This document shows, piece after piece, positions 18,364-27,507 of a stretch of DNA of 64,000 bases (positions are counted from its first letter, which is position 1; every line of letters starts with the position of its first letter). Below the pieces are notes generated by a model. That model was not told the DNA's origin. It worked only from the letters and a program-made list of their open reading frames with translations, and made no database searches. The DNA comes from Nocardioides kribbensis (GTDB lineage: Bacteria > Actinomycetota > Actinomycetes > Propionibacteriales > Nocardioidaceae), in contig NZ_JADCLL010000005.1 of NCBI RefSeq assembly GCF_015070375.1, positions 310,001 to 374,000 on the forward strand, written 5' to 3'. Position numbers and translations under genes: made by a program.

Positions 18364-19515
18364 CTACCAGCCGTGGTCGCGGCCCGCGTCGGGGTCGTCG
18401 TCGAGCTCCCCTCGTCGGTCGAGCTCCTCGAGCTCCTCGATCTCCTCGAGGAGGGCGACCAGGTCGGAGCGGCCCGGGCCGCCCGGCGCGTCCCACGCCG
18501 CCGGCGGCACCGCGGCCGTCAGCAGCCCGCCGACCAGGCCGGCGAAGGAGTGGTCGGGGTCGACGGCCAGGGCACGGTCGAGGGCGCACCAGGCCAGCGC
18601 CCCCTCCCCCGCGAGCCAGGCGCAGAACGCGGTGACGGTGGCGGGGCCGACGACGAGCTCGGGCGGCGTCAGCCGCAGCACCCCGCGCCACAGCTCGGCC
18701 CACGCGGCGGACTCGCGGCGCTCCACCAGCGCGCAGGCCAGGTCGCGCAGCCGTGGGCTGCGCAGCGCGAGCAGCAGCCGGGCGACCTCCTCGGGGTCGG
18801 GCAGCGTGCCGTCGACGTGGTGGTCGAGCAGCAGGTCGCGCAGCGCCATCGCCTCGACCAGCTCCCCCGCGGTGTCGCCCGGCGGGGCGAGCGGCCCCTG
18901 GGCCACCAGGCCCGCGACCCGGGCGTGGGCCGCGACCTCGGCCGGGCCGGGATCGAGGGAGCGGTCGAGGTCCTCGCGGGTGGGGTGGGTGACCTTGCCC
19001 GCGAGCACGGTCTGCGCCACGAACGGGTGCTCGCTGACGTCGTAGGGCACTCCCCAGGGCGGGGCTCCGGGGTGACGGCGCAGCATCGGCCACCAGCGGC
19101 GGCCGTCGGCGCGCAGCACGTCGACCACCTCCATGCCGCTCCCCCGGAAGGCCGGCACGAGGGCGCGACGCGCGGCGAGCGCGGTGTGCTCGTCGTCGCT
19201 GAAGACGACCAGCAGCACGGCACGCACCCGGTGGCGCACGCACGGCTGCCGGAGCAGGTCGACCATCTCGGTCAGGCCGTCAGGCTCCTGGGCCAGCTGG
19301 GCCGCGGTGGGCAGGTCGACCCGCGCGTGGAAGGCCCGCGCGGCCCCGAGCGTGAGCATGGCGACCGACTGCGTCGGGGTGAAGCCGAGCACCGCCGGCA
19401 CCATGGCGAGGACGTCCTCGGGGGTGCGGGCCACCAGCGGGGCCGTGGCGGCCGGGGCGCGCGATGTGGACGGGACGGGGCGGGGGGAGCCGGGGGCACC
19501 GGGAGTCGTGGTCAT
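18364..19515 (-). CDS. DUF4192 domain protein
   Basis: A 383-aa protein matching the actinobacterial DUF4192 family. VPAVLGFTPTQSVAMLTL near the N-terminus is the family hallmark, and TAFCAWLAGEGALAWCALDR and HSFAGLVGGLL near the C-terminus are also typical. Function is unknown. The C-terminal 30 residues are very acidic (Glu/Asp repeats). The ATG at 19515 follows a long non-conserved open stretch; it precedes a conserved T/P-rich lead. Confidence 0.85.
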   Translation of the reverse strand: MTTTPGAPGSPRPVPSTSRAPAATAPLVARTPEDVLAMVPAVLGFTPTQSVAMLTLGAARAFHARVDLPTAAQLAQEPDGLTEMVDLLRQPCVRHRVRAVLLVVFSDDEHTALAARRALVPAFRGSGMEVVDVLRADGRRWWPMLRRHPGAPPWGVPYDVSEHPFVAQTVLAGKVTHPTREDLDRSLDPGPAEVAAHARVAGLVAQGPLAPPGDTAGELVEAMALRDLLLDHHVDGTLPDPEEVARLLLALRSPRLRDLACALVERRESAAWAELWRGVLRLTPPELVVGPATVTAFCAWLAGEGALAWCALDRALAVDPDHSFAGLVGGLLTAAVPPAAWDAPGGPGRSDLVALLEEIEELEELDRRGELDDDPDAGRDHGW

Positions 19516-19749
19516 GGCACGACGCTCCCCCGCCGCAGCCGCACGCGCCGGGCGCACCGCGAGGCCTGTGGAGAGGGTCGAGCGCACGGGTCGCGGTGGA
19601 GGACTCGTGGTCCTCGGTGCGGGATGCCCGACCGGGGGCCGCCTCCGGGGAGGGAGTGCGCGGGGCCCGGGCGCGCCGAGGCGCACGCGCGGCGGCCGGC
19701 GCGGTGCCCCTGCTCCCGTGTCGTCGCGGGCGAGGACGGGGCCGGCGGG

Positions 19750-19755
19750 TACGTT
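19750..19755 (+). promoter_or_regulatory. Leaderless -10 box of dinB
   Basis: TACGTT ends 6 nt before the GTG at 19762. No LexA-type box was recognised around it. Confidence 0.55.
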
Positions 19756-19761
19756 GCCGAC

Positions 19762-21291
19762 GTGCGTGCCCAGGCCTCGGTCCTCCACCTGGACCTCGAC
19801 GCCTTCTTCGCCTCGGTCGAGCAGCGCGACAAGCCGTCGCTGCGCGGCAAGCCCGTCGTGGTCGGCGGCGTCGGCGGCCGGGGCGTGGTGTCGACCGCGT
19901 CCTACGAGGCCCGGGTCTTCGGGGTGCACTCGGCGATGTCGACCCGCGAGGCGCGCTCACGGTGCCCGCACGCCGCCTTCCTCACCGGTCGCTTCCACGC
20001 CTACCGCGAGGCCAGCGGCGTGGTCATGGGCCTGCTGCGCGCGGTGTCCCCGCTGGTGGAGCCGCTCTCGCTCGACGAGGCGTTCGTCGACCTCGAGCGC
20101 GCCGACCTGCCCGACCTCGAGACGCCCACCGTCACCGCCTTCGCCCAGCGGCTGCGCCGGGAGGTCTCGGCGGCGACCGGCGGCCTGACGGCCTCGGTGG
20201 GGCTGGGCACCAGCAAGTTCATCGCCAAGGTCGCCAGCGACCTCGACAAGCCCGACGGGCTGACGGTGGTGGCGCCCGGCACCGAGCAGGAGCTGCTGCG
20301 ACCGATGAAGGCCACGGTGATCCCGGGCGTCGGGCCGGCCACGGCGGAGCGGCTGCGTCGCGCCGGCATCGTCACCGTCGCCGACCTCGAGGCGGTCAGC
20401 GCCGAGGAGCTCGTGCGGATCGTGGGCCGCTCCCACGGGACCGGCCTGTGGCACCTGGCCAGGGCCCTCGACGACCGCCCCGTGGTCGCGGAGCGCGAGG
20501 CCAAGTCGGTCAGCGTCGAGGGCACCTACGACACCGACCTCACCGACCGCCGACTGATGGAGGGGCTGCTCACCCGCCAGGCCGGCGAGGTGGCCGCCCG
20601 GCTGGTCAAGCACGGGCTGTCGGGTCGCACGATCACGATCAAGGTGAGGCTGCACGACTTCACCACGGTCAACCGGTCGAGCACCCTGCCCTCCCCCACC
20701 GACACCGCCGGCACCATCGCCCGGGTCGCCCGCTCCCTCCTCGGCGACCTGCTCGCCAGCGCCGACCTCAGCGGCGGCGTGCGCCTGCTCGGCGTCGGTG
20801 TCTCCGGACTGGCCGACTGGGTGCAGGAGGACCTCTTCGGCGGCACCGACGCCGAGCCCGAGCCCGAGGTGCCCGTCGACCTGCCGACCATGCGGCGCCG
20901 CGAGACCTGGCCCCCGGGGCTCGACGTCGAGCACGACGAGATGGGCCGCGGCTGGGTGTGGGGCTCGGGGCGCGGCGTCGTCACCGTGCGCTTCGAGACC
21001 GCCGAGACCACCGCCGGCCCGGTGCGCTCCTACGCCGCCGACGACCCGCAGCTGCACGCCTGGCTGCCGCCCGAGCCCGCCGATCCCGCCGATCCCGCCG
21101 ATCCCGCCGAGCCCGTGGGACCCGCCGGGCGCGACACGGTGACCGACGCGGACGGGAGCACCGACGTCGCGGCCCAGAGTGCCGCCGACAGCACGGGCGA
21201 CGACGGGGAGGTCGGAGAGGTCGGGGAGGACACGGGCGATGACGCCGGCGGCCTCAGCGCGCCACCAGACGCACCGGGTCCCCGGGCCTGA
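19762..21291 (+). CDS. dinB: DNA polymerase IV (Y-family translesion polymerase)
   Basis: A 509-aa Y-family polymerase that copies past damaged bases. The catalytic acids are in HLDLDAFFASVEQ (Asp11) and PLSLDEAFVDLE (Asp105, Glu106). The helix-hairpin-helix (IPGVGPATAERL) and little-finger domain follow. After about residue 360 comes a non-catalytic tail with a PADPADPADPAEP repeat and an acidic low-complexity end. I see no clear beta-clamp QLxLF motif, but the EDLFGG stretch could be a degenerate one. The last 38 bp overlap the end of pxpC on the other strand. Confidence 0.93.
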   Translation: MRAQASVLHLDLDAFFASVEQRDKPSLRGKPVVVGGVGGRGVVSTASYEARVFGVHSAMSTREARSRCPHAAFLTGRFHAYREASGVVMGLLRAVSPLVEPLSLDEAFVDLERADLPDLETPTVTAFAQRLRREVSAATGGLTASVGLGTSKFIAKVASDLDKPDGLTVVAPGTEQELLRPMKATVIPGVGPATAERLRRAGIVTVADLEAVSAEELVRIVGRSHGTGLWHLARALDDRPVVAEREAKSVSVEGTYDTDLTDRRLMEGLLTRQAGEVAARLVKHGLSGRTITIKVRLHDFTTVNRSSTLPSPTDTAGTIARVARSLLGDLLASADLSGGVRLLGVGVSGLADWVQEDLFGGTDAEPEPEVPVDLPTMRRRETWPPGLDVEHDEMGRGWVWGSGRGVVTVRFETAETTAGPVRSYAADDPQLHAWLPPEPADPADPADPAEPVGPAGRDTVTDADGSTDVAAQSAADSTGDDGEVGEVGEDTGDDAGGLSAPPDAPGPRA

Positions 21292-22150
21292 GCTGGGCGC
21301 AGCGGGCCACGTGCTCGGCCACCACCACGGCGACCACCGGGTAGCCGCCGGTCGTCGGGTGGTCGGCCAGGAACACCACCGGCCGGCCGTCGGGCGGCAG
21401 CTGCACCGCGCCGAGCACCACCCCCTCGCTGGCCAGCTCGCCCTCGCGCGCCCGCGCGAGCGGCTCGCCCTCCAGCCGCAGCCCCACCCGGTCGGAGCCA
21501 CCGCCGACCCGCCACGGCGTGGCCAGCAGCCGCTCCCACCCCGCGCGGCCGAGCCAGTCGGCCCGCGGCCCCGCGGAGACCCCCAGCGCCCCGTCGTACG
21601 CCGGCCCCGGCGGCACCACCACCGGGGCCGGAGGGGCCTGCCGCGGACCGAGCGGCAGCACGTCGCCGGGCGCCAGCGGGGCCGGACCGACCCCGGCCAG
21701 GGTGTCGCGCGAGCGTGAGCCGAGCACGGGGTCGACCGCGATCCCGCCGGCGACGGCCACCCACGAGCGCAGCCCGACCGGCGGCGGGCCCAGGCGCAGC
21801 GTCGCGCCCGCCGGCACCCACTCCGCGCGGCCGGTCGACGAGGCGCGGCCGTCGACCCAGACCGTGACGGGGGCGCCGGTGACGGCCACCCACGCCCCGA
21901 CCGGGCCCCACCGCAGCACCAGACCGCCGAGCAGCACCTCGAGCACGGCGTCGTCGGGCCCGTTGCCCACCAGTCGCCCGGCGAGCGCGGCGGCCGCGGG
22001 GTCGAGGGCCCCGGCGCGCGGCACGCCGAGATGGGCGTGCCCGGGACGGCCGCGGTCCTGCACCAGGGTCAGCGGCCCGGGGTCGAGCACCTCCACGTGA
22101 CCCGCGGGACCCCCGGCCGCCGGCGCCGTGACGGCCCCGGTCACGCGCAC
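21254..22150 (-). CDS. pxpC: 5-oxoprolinase subunit C (biotin-dependent carboxylase-like)
   Basis: A 298-aa PxpC/KipA homologue. PxpABC hydrolyses 5-oxoproline, a glutamine/glutamate breakdown product, to glutamate with ATP. Family blocks are LTLVQDRGRPGHAHLGVPRAG, GSRSRDTL, SDRVGLRLEG and LADHPTTGGYPVVAVV. It is third in the minus-strand order pxpA-pxpB-pxpC but is separated from pxpB by 145 bp containing repeat copy 3. Its stop lies inside the 3' end of dinB. Confidence 0.9.
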   Translation of the reverse strand: MRVTGAVTAPAAGGPAGHVEVLDPGPLTLVQDRGRPGHAHLGVPRAGALDPAAAALAGRLVGNGPDDAVLEVLLGGLVLRWGPVGAWVAVTGAPVTVWVDGRASSTGRAEWVPAGATLRLGPPPVGLRSWVAVAGGIAVDPVLGSRSRDTLAGVGPAPLAPGDVLPLGPRQAPPAPVVVPPGPAYDGALGVSAGPRADWLGRAGWERLLATPWRVGGGSDRVGLRLEGEPLARAREGELASEGVVLGAVQLPPDGRPVVFLADHPTTGGYPVVAVVVAEHVARCAQLRPGDPVRLVAR

Positions 22151-22203
22151 CCGCTGTGAGCGTCAGACCCGAGCAGGTCGCGCCCGGGGACGTCGCGCCC
22201 CGG

Positions 22204-22249
22204 TGCGTCATGCGACAGGTGGATGCGCATCCACGATCCGCATGACGTC
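22204..22249 (+). repeat. 46-bp double-palindromic dispersed repeat, copy 3
   Basis: Arms TGCGTCATGCG (22204-22214, two mismatches to the other copies) and CGCATGACGTC (22239-22249). The inner dyad is a perfect 16-bp palindrome GTGGATGCGCATCCAC (22219-22234). It sits between pxpB and pxpC, inside what should be one operon. Confidence 0.85.
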
Positions 22250-22295
22250 CACCCCAGACCCACGCCGACCGCGCCACCCCTCACCGCGCCAGTCC

Positions 22296-23021
22296 TCACC
22301 GCGCCACGAACCTCACCCGCGTCCCCGGGGCCAGCAGCGCCGGGCCCGGGTCGAGCCGGTCGGGGTCCCACAGCACGGCGTCGGTGCGACCGATCAGCCG
22401 CCAGCCGCCCGGCGAGGCGGTGGGGTAGACCCCGCACCAGCGGTCGGCCAGCGCCACCGACCCGGCCGGCACCCGGGTGCGGGGGGTGGCCAGGCGCGGC
22501 ACCGCGAGCGCGGCGGGCAGCCCGACGAGGTAGGAGAAGCCCGGGGCGAAGCCGCAGAAGGCGGCCGTGAGCTCGAGGGCGGTGTGCCGCGCGACCGCCT
22601 CCTGCACCGAGCAGCCCCACAGGGCGGCGACGTCGGCGAGGTCCTCGCCGTCGTAGTCGACCTCGAGCACCACGAGCGGCCCGTCGGTCACCCCGGCCCT
22701 GGGGTGCCAGCGCGCGACCGCGTCGCGCACCGCGGCGTGGGCGGCGGCGTCGGCCAGCCCGTCGACGAGCACGGTGGCGGCGGCCGGCACCACGTCCTCC
22801 GCGGGCGGGCCCTGCGCTCGCAGCCACGAGGCCAGCGCCGCGGCCCCGTCGGCGTCGTCCACCTCCACGAGCAGTGCGTGCGGGCCGTACGCCAGCACCC
22901 GCCGCGCACCGACGCGACCGCTCACGGCGTCGCCACCCGCTCCGGCCACGACCGCCCCGTCGGCAGCGGACCCCGCGCCGCGCGGTCGCCCGCCTGCCCG
23001 GCCGCCCGTCCGCTCGTTCAC
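22296..23021 (-). CDS. pxpB: 5-oxoprolinase subunit B (KipI-like)
   Basis: A 241-aa PxpB. FCGFAPGFSYLVGLP, RVPAGSVALADRWCGVYP and PGGWRLIGRTD are the family's cyclophilin-like domain blocks. The GTG start overlaps the pxpA stop (GTGA, 23018-23021). The first 40 residues are Gly/Arg-rich and not typical, so a GTG nearer residue 37 (GARRVLAYG) is possible, but the overlap favours the longer form. Confidence 0.9.
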   Translation of the reverse strand: MNERTGGRAGGRPRGAGSAADGAVVAGAGGDAVSGRVGARRVLAYGPHALLVEVDDADGAAALASWLRAQGPPAEDVVPAAATVLVDGLADAAAHAAVRDAVARWHPRAGVTDGPLVVLEVDYDGEDLADVAALWGCSVQEAVARHTALELTAAFCGFAPGFSYLVGLPAALAVPRLATPRTRVPAGSVALADRWCGVYPTASPGGWRLIGRTDAVLWDPDRLDPGPALLAPGTRVRFVAR

Positions 23022-23890
23022 CCCGTCCGCCCCGTGCGCCCGTCGACCGCGCTCGGCGGGGCGAAGGGCCGCAGGTCGAGGCCGGCGGCCTCGAGGGCCG
23101 CTCGGACCCGCCGGGCCCGCGCGACCGCCCCGGGGTGGTCACCGTGCACGCAGACCGACTCCACCGCGCGCTCGACGGGTCGCCCCGGCGCGACGCCACT
23201 GCGAGCGTCCCCGCCCCGACCGTCCCCACCCCGGCCGGTCGCGTCCTGACCGTTCCCGTGCTCGCCGTCCCGCTCGCCACCTGCCACGAGGGCGCCGCTC
23301 CCCCGGGTCGCGAGCGTGACCGCCCGCGCCGCCACCAGGGCGTCGTCGTCGAGCACCGCCCCCGGCTCGGAGCGCGGCACCAACCGCCCGGCGGGGGTGT
23401 AGCCGCGGTCGGGGAAGCCCTCGAGCACGGTGCGCCGACCGCCGTCGCGCGCGAGGTCGAGCAGCACCCCGGGCATGCCGAGCACGGGCAGGGCCCCGTC
23501 GTCGGTGACCGACCCCGCCAGCACCGCCGCGGCCTGCGCGGCGTCGTCGAGGGTGCGGTGGTAGAGCGCGCCGTGGGGCTTGACGTAGGTGACCCAGGTG
23601 CCGGCGGCCCGGGCGATCCCCGCCAGCAGACCCACCTGGTCGGCGACCTGCTCGCGCAGCACGTCGGGCTCGACGTCGAGGGCCACGCGCCCGAAGCGGG
23701 CCCGGTCGTCGTACGACACCTGGGCCCCCACCGCCACCCCGGCGGCCACGGCCTGCTCGCACACGGCGCGCATGATCGCGGCGGAGCCGGCGTGGTAGCC
23801 GCAGGCGACGTTGGCGCTGGTCACGACGCCCAGCAGCGCGGCGTCGTCGGTGATCTCCTCGCCGAGGTCGGCGTTCAGGTCCACGGGCAC
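23018..23890 (-). CDS. pxpA: 5-oxoprolinase subunit A (LamB/YcsF family)
   Basis: A 290-aa PxpA. The N-terminus VDLNADLGE, then SANVACGYHAG, YVKPHGALYH and SVCVHGDHPGAV, are the family's metal and substrate motifs. A low-complexity Gly/Arg/Asp insertion of about 40 residues (near 195-235) interrupts the usual loop before SVCVHGD. First gene of the pxp operon; TAGCGT 6 nt upstream gives a leaderless promoter back-to-back with that of the oligopeptidase gene. Confidence 0.92.
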   Translation of the reverse strand: MPVDLNADLGEEITDDAALLGVVTSANVACGYHAGSAAIMRAVCEQAVAAGVAVGAQVSYDDRARFGRVALDVEPDVLREQVADQVGLLAGIARAAGTWVTYVKPHGALYHRTLDDAAQAAAVLAGSVTDDGALPVLGMPGVLLDLARDGGRRTVLEGFPDRGYTPAGRLVPRSEPGAVLDDDALVAARAVTLATRGSGALVAGGERDGEHGNGQDATGRGGDGRGGDARSGVAPGRPVERAVESVCVHGDHPGAVARARRVRAALEAAGLDLRPFAPPSAVDGRTGRTG

Positions 23891-23896
23891 GCCGCG

Positions 23897-23902
23897 ACGC
23901 TA
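23897..23902 (-). promoter_or_regulatory. Leaderless -10 box of pxpA
   Basis: TAGCGT ends 6 nt before the GTG at 23890. Confidence 0.55.
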
Positions 23903-23938
23903 CCGACCCGTGGCCGGTCGCGCCGCCGGAGTGCTGGC

Positions 23939-23944
23939 TAGGGT
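23939..23944 (+). promoter_or_regulatory. Leaderless -10 box of the oligopeptidase gene
   Basis: TAGGGT ends 7 nt before the ATG at 23952. Confidence 0.55.
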
Positions 23945-23951
23945 CGGCTGC

Positions 23952-26180
23952 ATGTCTGAGTCCTCCGCCGCACCGTCCGGCCCCGCCGCCCCCGACGCCG
24001 AGGCCCCGTCGGCCCCCTCGGCCCCGCCGGTGGCCGACCGACGCCCCACCAGCCGCGAGATCCACGGGCTCACGCGCACCGACGACTACGAGTGGCTGCG
24101 GGAGAAGGAGTCCGACGACGTCACCGGCTACCTCGAGGCCGAGAACGCCTGGACCCGGGCGCGCACGGCCCACCTGGGCGACCTGCGGCAGCAGGTCTTC
24201 GACGAGATCAAGGCGCGCACCCGCGAGACCGACCTGTCGGTGCCCACCCGCAACCGCGGTCACTGGTATTACGCCCGCTCCTTCGAGGGCCGTGAGTACG
24301 GCGCGAGCTGCCGCGTGCCGGTCACCGACCCCGACGACTGGACGCCGCCGCAGCCGGCCGAGGACTGCGCCCCCGACGAGCCGGCCCTGCCCGGCGAGGA
24401 GGTGCTGCTCGACCTCAACGCGCTCGCGGAGGGCCACGAGTTCTTCTCCCTCGGCGGCTCGGCCGTCAGCCTCGACGGGCGCCTGCTCGGCTACGCCGTC
24501 GACACCGTCGGCGACGAGCGCTACACGGTGCGCTTCAAGGACCTCACGACCGGCGACCTGCTCGACGACGAGCTGACCGGTGTCATGGGCGGGGTGACCT
24601 GGCACCCCAACGGCGTCGACTGCCTCTACTCCACCGTCGACGAGTCCTGGCGCCCCGACAAGGTGTGGCGCCACCGCCTCGGCACGGCCCAGGCCGACGA
24701 CGAGCTGGTCCACCACGAGACCGACGGGCGCTTCTTCACCGGGGTCGGGCGCACCCGCTCCGAGCGGTTCCTCGTGGTCGCGGTGGGCTCGAAGACCACC
24801 AGCGAGTACCGCTACCTCGACACCCACGCCGAGCCCGGCACGCCCGAGGCCGCCTGGCAGGTCTTCGCCGAGCGCGTCGAGGACGTGGAGTACTCCCTCG
24901 ACCACGCCGTCATCGCCGGTGAGGACCTCTTCCTGGTCACCCACAACGCCACCGGCCCCGACTTCGAGCTGGCCACCGCACCCCTGGCTCCCACGCCCGC
25001 CAGCGGGTGGACCCCGCTCATCCCCCACGACCCGAGCGTGCGCCTGGAGGACGTCGACGCCTTCGCCGGCCACCTCGTGGTCCACCAGCGCAGCAACGGC
25101 CTGACCCAGCTGCGCATCCTCGAGCTCGGCCCCGGGGGCGTGGGCGAGGACTACCTCGTGGAGTTCGACGAGCCGGTCTACACCGTCGGCTCGGGCGGCA
25201 ACCCCGGCTTCGCCCAGCCGGTCGTGCGCATCGGCTACACCACGCTGGCCGTGCCGTCGTCGGTCTACGACTACGACGTGCGCACCCGCGAGCTCACCCT
25301 GCTGCGCCGCACCCCGGTGCTCGGCGGCTACGACCCCGCCGACTACGAGGAGCACCGGCTGTGGGCCACCGCCGACGACGGCGAGCAGGTGCCGATCTCG
25401 GTCGTGTGCCGCATCGGCGCGCGTGAGGACGACGGCGGCGGCACCCGCCCGGTGCCGACCCTGCTCTACGGCTACGGCTCCTACGAGGCCTCCATCGACC
25501 CCTACTTCTCGGTGGCGCGGCTCTCGCTGCTGGACCGGGGCGCCGCCTTCGCCATCGCCCACGTGCGCGGCGGTGGCGAGATGGGCCGGCGGTGGTACGA
25601 CCAGGGCAAGACGACCACGAAGAAGAACACCTTCTCCGACTTCGTGGCCTGCGCCCGCCACCTGGTCGACACCGGCTGGGCCACCCCCAACACCCTGGTC
25701 GCGGAGGGCGCCAGCGCCGGTGGCATGCTCATGGGCGCCGTGGCCAACCAGGCCCCCGAGCTCTTCGGCGGCATCGTCGCGGGCGTGCCCTTCGTCGACG
25801 CCCTCACCACGATGCTCGACGCCACCCTGCCGCTGACGGTCACCGAGTACGACGAGTGGGGCAACCCCGAGGCCGACCCGGAGGTCTACGCCTACATGGC
25901 CTCCTACGCGCCCTACGACAACGTGGGCGACCAGGTCTACCCCCCGATCCTGGCCGAGACCTCGCTGCACGACACCCGGGTGCTCTACGTCGAGCCCGCC
26001 AAGTGGGTGGCCAAGCTGCGGGCCACCGGGCCCGACTCCCGCCCCGACGTGCTGCTGCGCACCGAGATGGCCGGGGGCCACGGCGGGGTCTCCGGGCGCT
26101 ACAAGTCGTGGCACGACCGGGCCTTCACCCTGGCGTGGATCCTGGACCGGATGGGGCTGGCCGGCACCACACCCCGGTGA
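23952..26180 (+). CDS. ptrB: Prolyl oligopeptidase family serine peptidase (oligopeptidase B-like)
   Basis: A 742-aa S9A peptidase that would cut short peptides after basic residues in the cytoplasm. A beta-propeller occupies about residues 80-450 (VDTVGDERYTVRFKDLTTG, GSKTTSEYRYLD), then the alpha/beta-hydrolase domain: LLYGYGSYEASIDPYFS, AHVRGGGEMGRRWYDQGK, nucleophile Ser588 in EGASAGGMLMGAV, and catalytic His710 in AGGHGGVSGRYKSW. There is no signal peptide. The ATG with its -10 box is preferred to the longer open frame. A hairpin follows the stop. Confidence 0.92.
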   Translation: MSESSAAPSGPAAPDAEAPSAPSAPPVADRRPTSREIHGLTRTDDYEWLREKESDDVTGYLEAENAWTRARTAHLGDLRQQVFDEIKARTRETDLSVPTRNRGHWYYARSFEGREYGASCRVPVTDPDDWTPPQPAEDCAPDEPALPGEEVLLDLNALAEGHEFFSLGGSAVSLDGRLLGYAVDTVGDERYTVRFKDLTTGDLLDDELTGVMGGVTWHPNGVDCLYSTVDESWRPDKVWRHRLGTAQADDELVHHETDGRFFTGVGRTRSERFLVVAVGSKTTSEYRYLDTHAEPGTPEAAWQVFAERVEDVEYSLDHAVIAGEDLFLVTHNATGPDFELATAPLAPTPASGWTPLIPHDPSVRLEDVDAFAGHLVVHQRSNGLTQLRILELGPGGVGEDYLVEFDEPVYTVGSGGNPGFAQPVVRIGYTTLAVPSSVYDYDVRTRELTLLRRTPVLGGYDPADYEEHRLWATADDGEQVPISVVCRIGAREDDGGGTRPVPTLLYGYGSYEASIDPYFSVARLSLLDRGAAFAIAHVRGGGEMGRRWYDQGKTTTKKNTFSDFVACARHLVDTGWATPNTLVAEGASAGGMLMGAVANQAPELFGGIVAGVPFVDALTTMLDATLPLTVTEYDEWGNPEADPEVYAYMASYAPYDNVGDQVYPPILAETSLHDTRVLYVEPAKWVAKLRATGPDSRPDVLLRTEMAGGHGGVSGRYKSWHDRAFTLAWILDRMGLAGTTPR

Positions 26181-26192
26181 GCGGGTGAGGGG

Positions 26193-26225
26193 CGCCGTCC
26201 GGGCGCGGTGGGCCGCCGGACGGCG
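26193..26225 (+). terminator. Hairpin after ptrB
   Basis: 10-bp stem CGCCGTCCGG/CCGGACGGCG with a 13-nt loop, 13 nt past the stop. Confidence 0.6.
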
Positions 26226-26276
26226 TCCGGACCGGCGGCCGACCGGTCCTTGGGGGTGAGGTTCTGAGAAGTGGCT

Positions 26277-26302
26277 GAGAGTTGACTGGTCACGCAACTC
26301 TC
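26277..26302. promoter_or_regulatory. Inverted repeat upstream of the group 2 sigma gene
   Basis: GAGAGTTG (26277-26284) and CAACTCTC (26295-26302) are perfect inverse complements 10 nt apart. A TTGACT overlaps the left arm and could be a -35. A further 8-bp dyad GCCCACCG/CGGTGGGC follows in the leader (about 26333-26370). It may be an operator or a leader structure. Confidence 0.45.
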
Positions 26303-26429
26303 GGTGGTCGCCGAGCGTCGTGCTGGGTGAAGGCCCACCGCGAAGGACCGGAATCCTCCGGCCACGGTGGGCGTTGAACACGACGTGAGACGCACCGACT
26401 GCGCCCACGAGCAGAAGGAGAGGGTCCCG

Positions 26430-27422
26430 ATGGCTAGCAGCACCGGCAGCACCGCCACCCGCACCCGGGCCACATCGACCACCCGAGAGATCGAGGGCCG
26501 CGACAGCGTGGGCCTCTACCTCGACGAGATCGCCCGGAACGCGCTCCTCGACGCCGCCACGGAGGTGGAGCTGTCGAAGACGATCGAGGCGGGGTTGATG
26601 GCCGAGCACCTCCTCGCTCAGGGCCGCATCGGCCGTCGCAAGGGCGGCGCCCCCCTCTCGGCCAACGCCGAGGAGCTGGAGTGGCTGGCCGAGGAGGGCC
26701 GCAAGGCGGTGGACACCTTCATCACCGCCAACCTGCGTCTCGTCGTGTCGATCGCCCGCAAGTACGGCCGGGCCCAGATGCCGATGCTCGACCTGATCCA
26801 GGAGGGCAACACCGGCCTCATCCGGGCGGTCGAGAAGTTCGACTACACCAAGGGCTACAAGTTCTCGACCTACGCCACGTGGTGGGTGCGCCAGGCCATC
26901 ACCCGCGGCATCGCGCAGCAGGCCCGCGTCGTGCGCCTGCCCGTGCACGTCGTGGAGGAGCTCAACCAGGTCGGTGGCGCGCGCCGCACCCTGGAGCGCC
27001 AGCTGGGCCGCGACCCCGAGCCGGCGGAGATCGCCGCCGAGCTCGGCATGGACGTCGACCGCGTGCTCGACCTCATGTCGTGGGGCCGCGAGCACGTCAG
27101 CCTCGACACCCCCGTCGACGAGGACGGTGACACCAGCCTCGGTGACCTGATGGCCCAGGAGACCTCCCCCGGTCCCGACCTGACCGTCCTCGACACCGAG
27201 TCGCGCGACCGTCTCAACGCCCTCGTCGGGCACCTGGACGACCGGGCCGCCGACATCATCCGCTCGCGCTACGGCCTCACCGACGGACGCCAGCACAAGC
27301 TGGCCGACATCGGCGCCAAGCACGGCATCTCCGCCGAGCGGGTCCGCCAGCTGGAGCGGGAGGCGCTGCAGAAGCTGCGCCGCTTCGCCGACCCCGACCT
27401 GGCCGCCGGCTCGGCCGCCTGA
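26430..27422 (+). CDS. Group 2 RNA polymerase sigma factor (SigB/HrdA-D-like)
   Basis: A 330-aa sigma-70 without region 1.1 or the Ala/Lys tract of SigA. It has regions 1.2 (SVGLYLDEIARNALLDAATE), 2 ([20 protein letters not shown], nearly identical to SigA), 3, and 4 (HGISAERVRQLEREALQKLRR). It likely directs stationary-phase or stress transcription using promoters close to SigA's. The ATG at 26430 has AAGGAG-AGG at 26415-26423. The 250-bp upstream region holds inverted repeats, which suggests regulated expression. A strong terminator follows. Confidence 0.93.
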   Translation: MASSTGSTATRTRATSTTREIEGRDSVGLYLDEIARNALLDAATEVELSKTIEAGLMAEHLLAQGRIGRRKGGAPLSANAEELEWLAEEGRKAVDTFITANLRLVVSIARKYGRAQMPMLDLIQEGNTGLIRAVEKFDYTKGYKFSTYATWWVRQAITRGIAQQARVVRLPVHVVEELNQVGGARRTLERQLGRDPEPAEIAAELGMDVDRVLDLMSWGREHVSLDTPVDEDGDTSLGDLMAQETSPGPDLTVLDTESRDRLNALVGHLDDRAADIIRSRYGLTDGRQHKLADIGAKHGISAERVRQLEREALQKLRRFADPDLAAGSAA

Positions 27423-27436
27423 CCGCACGCACGACC

Positions 27437-27473
27437 CACGAGAGCCCCCGCCCCTCGGGCGGGGGCTCTCGTG
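27437..27473. terminator. Bidirectional terminator
   Basis: Perfect 17-bp stem CACGAGAGCCCCCGCCC with a 3-nt loop, between the sigma gene and the convergent gene at 27508. Confidence 0.85.
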
Positions 27474-27507
27474 CGTCCCGAGGTGCCGCGGGCGGCCAGG
27501 AGCCGGC

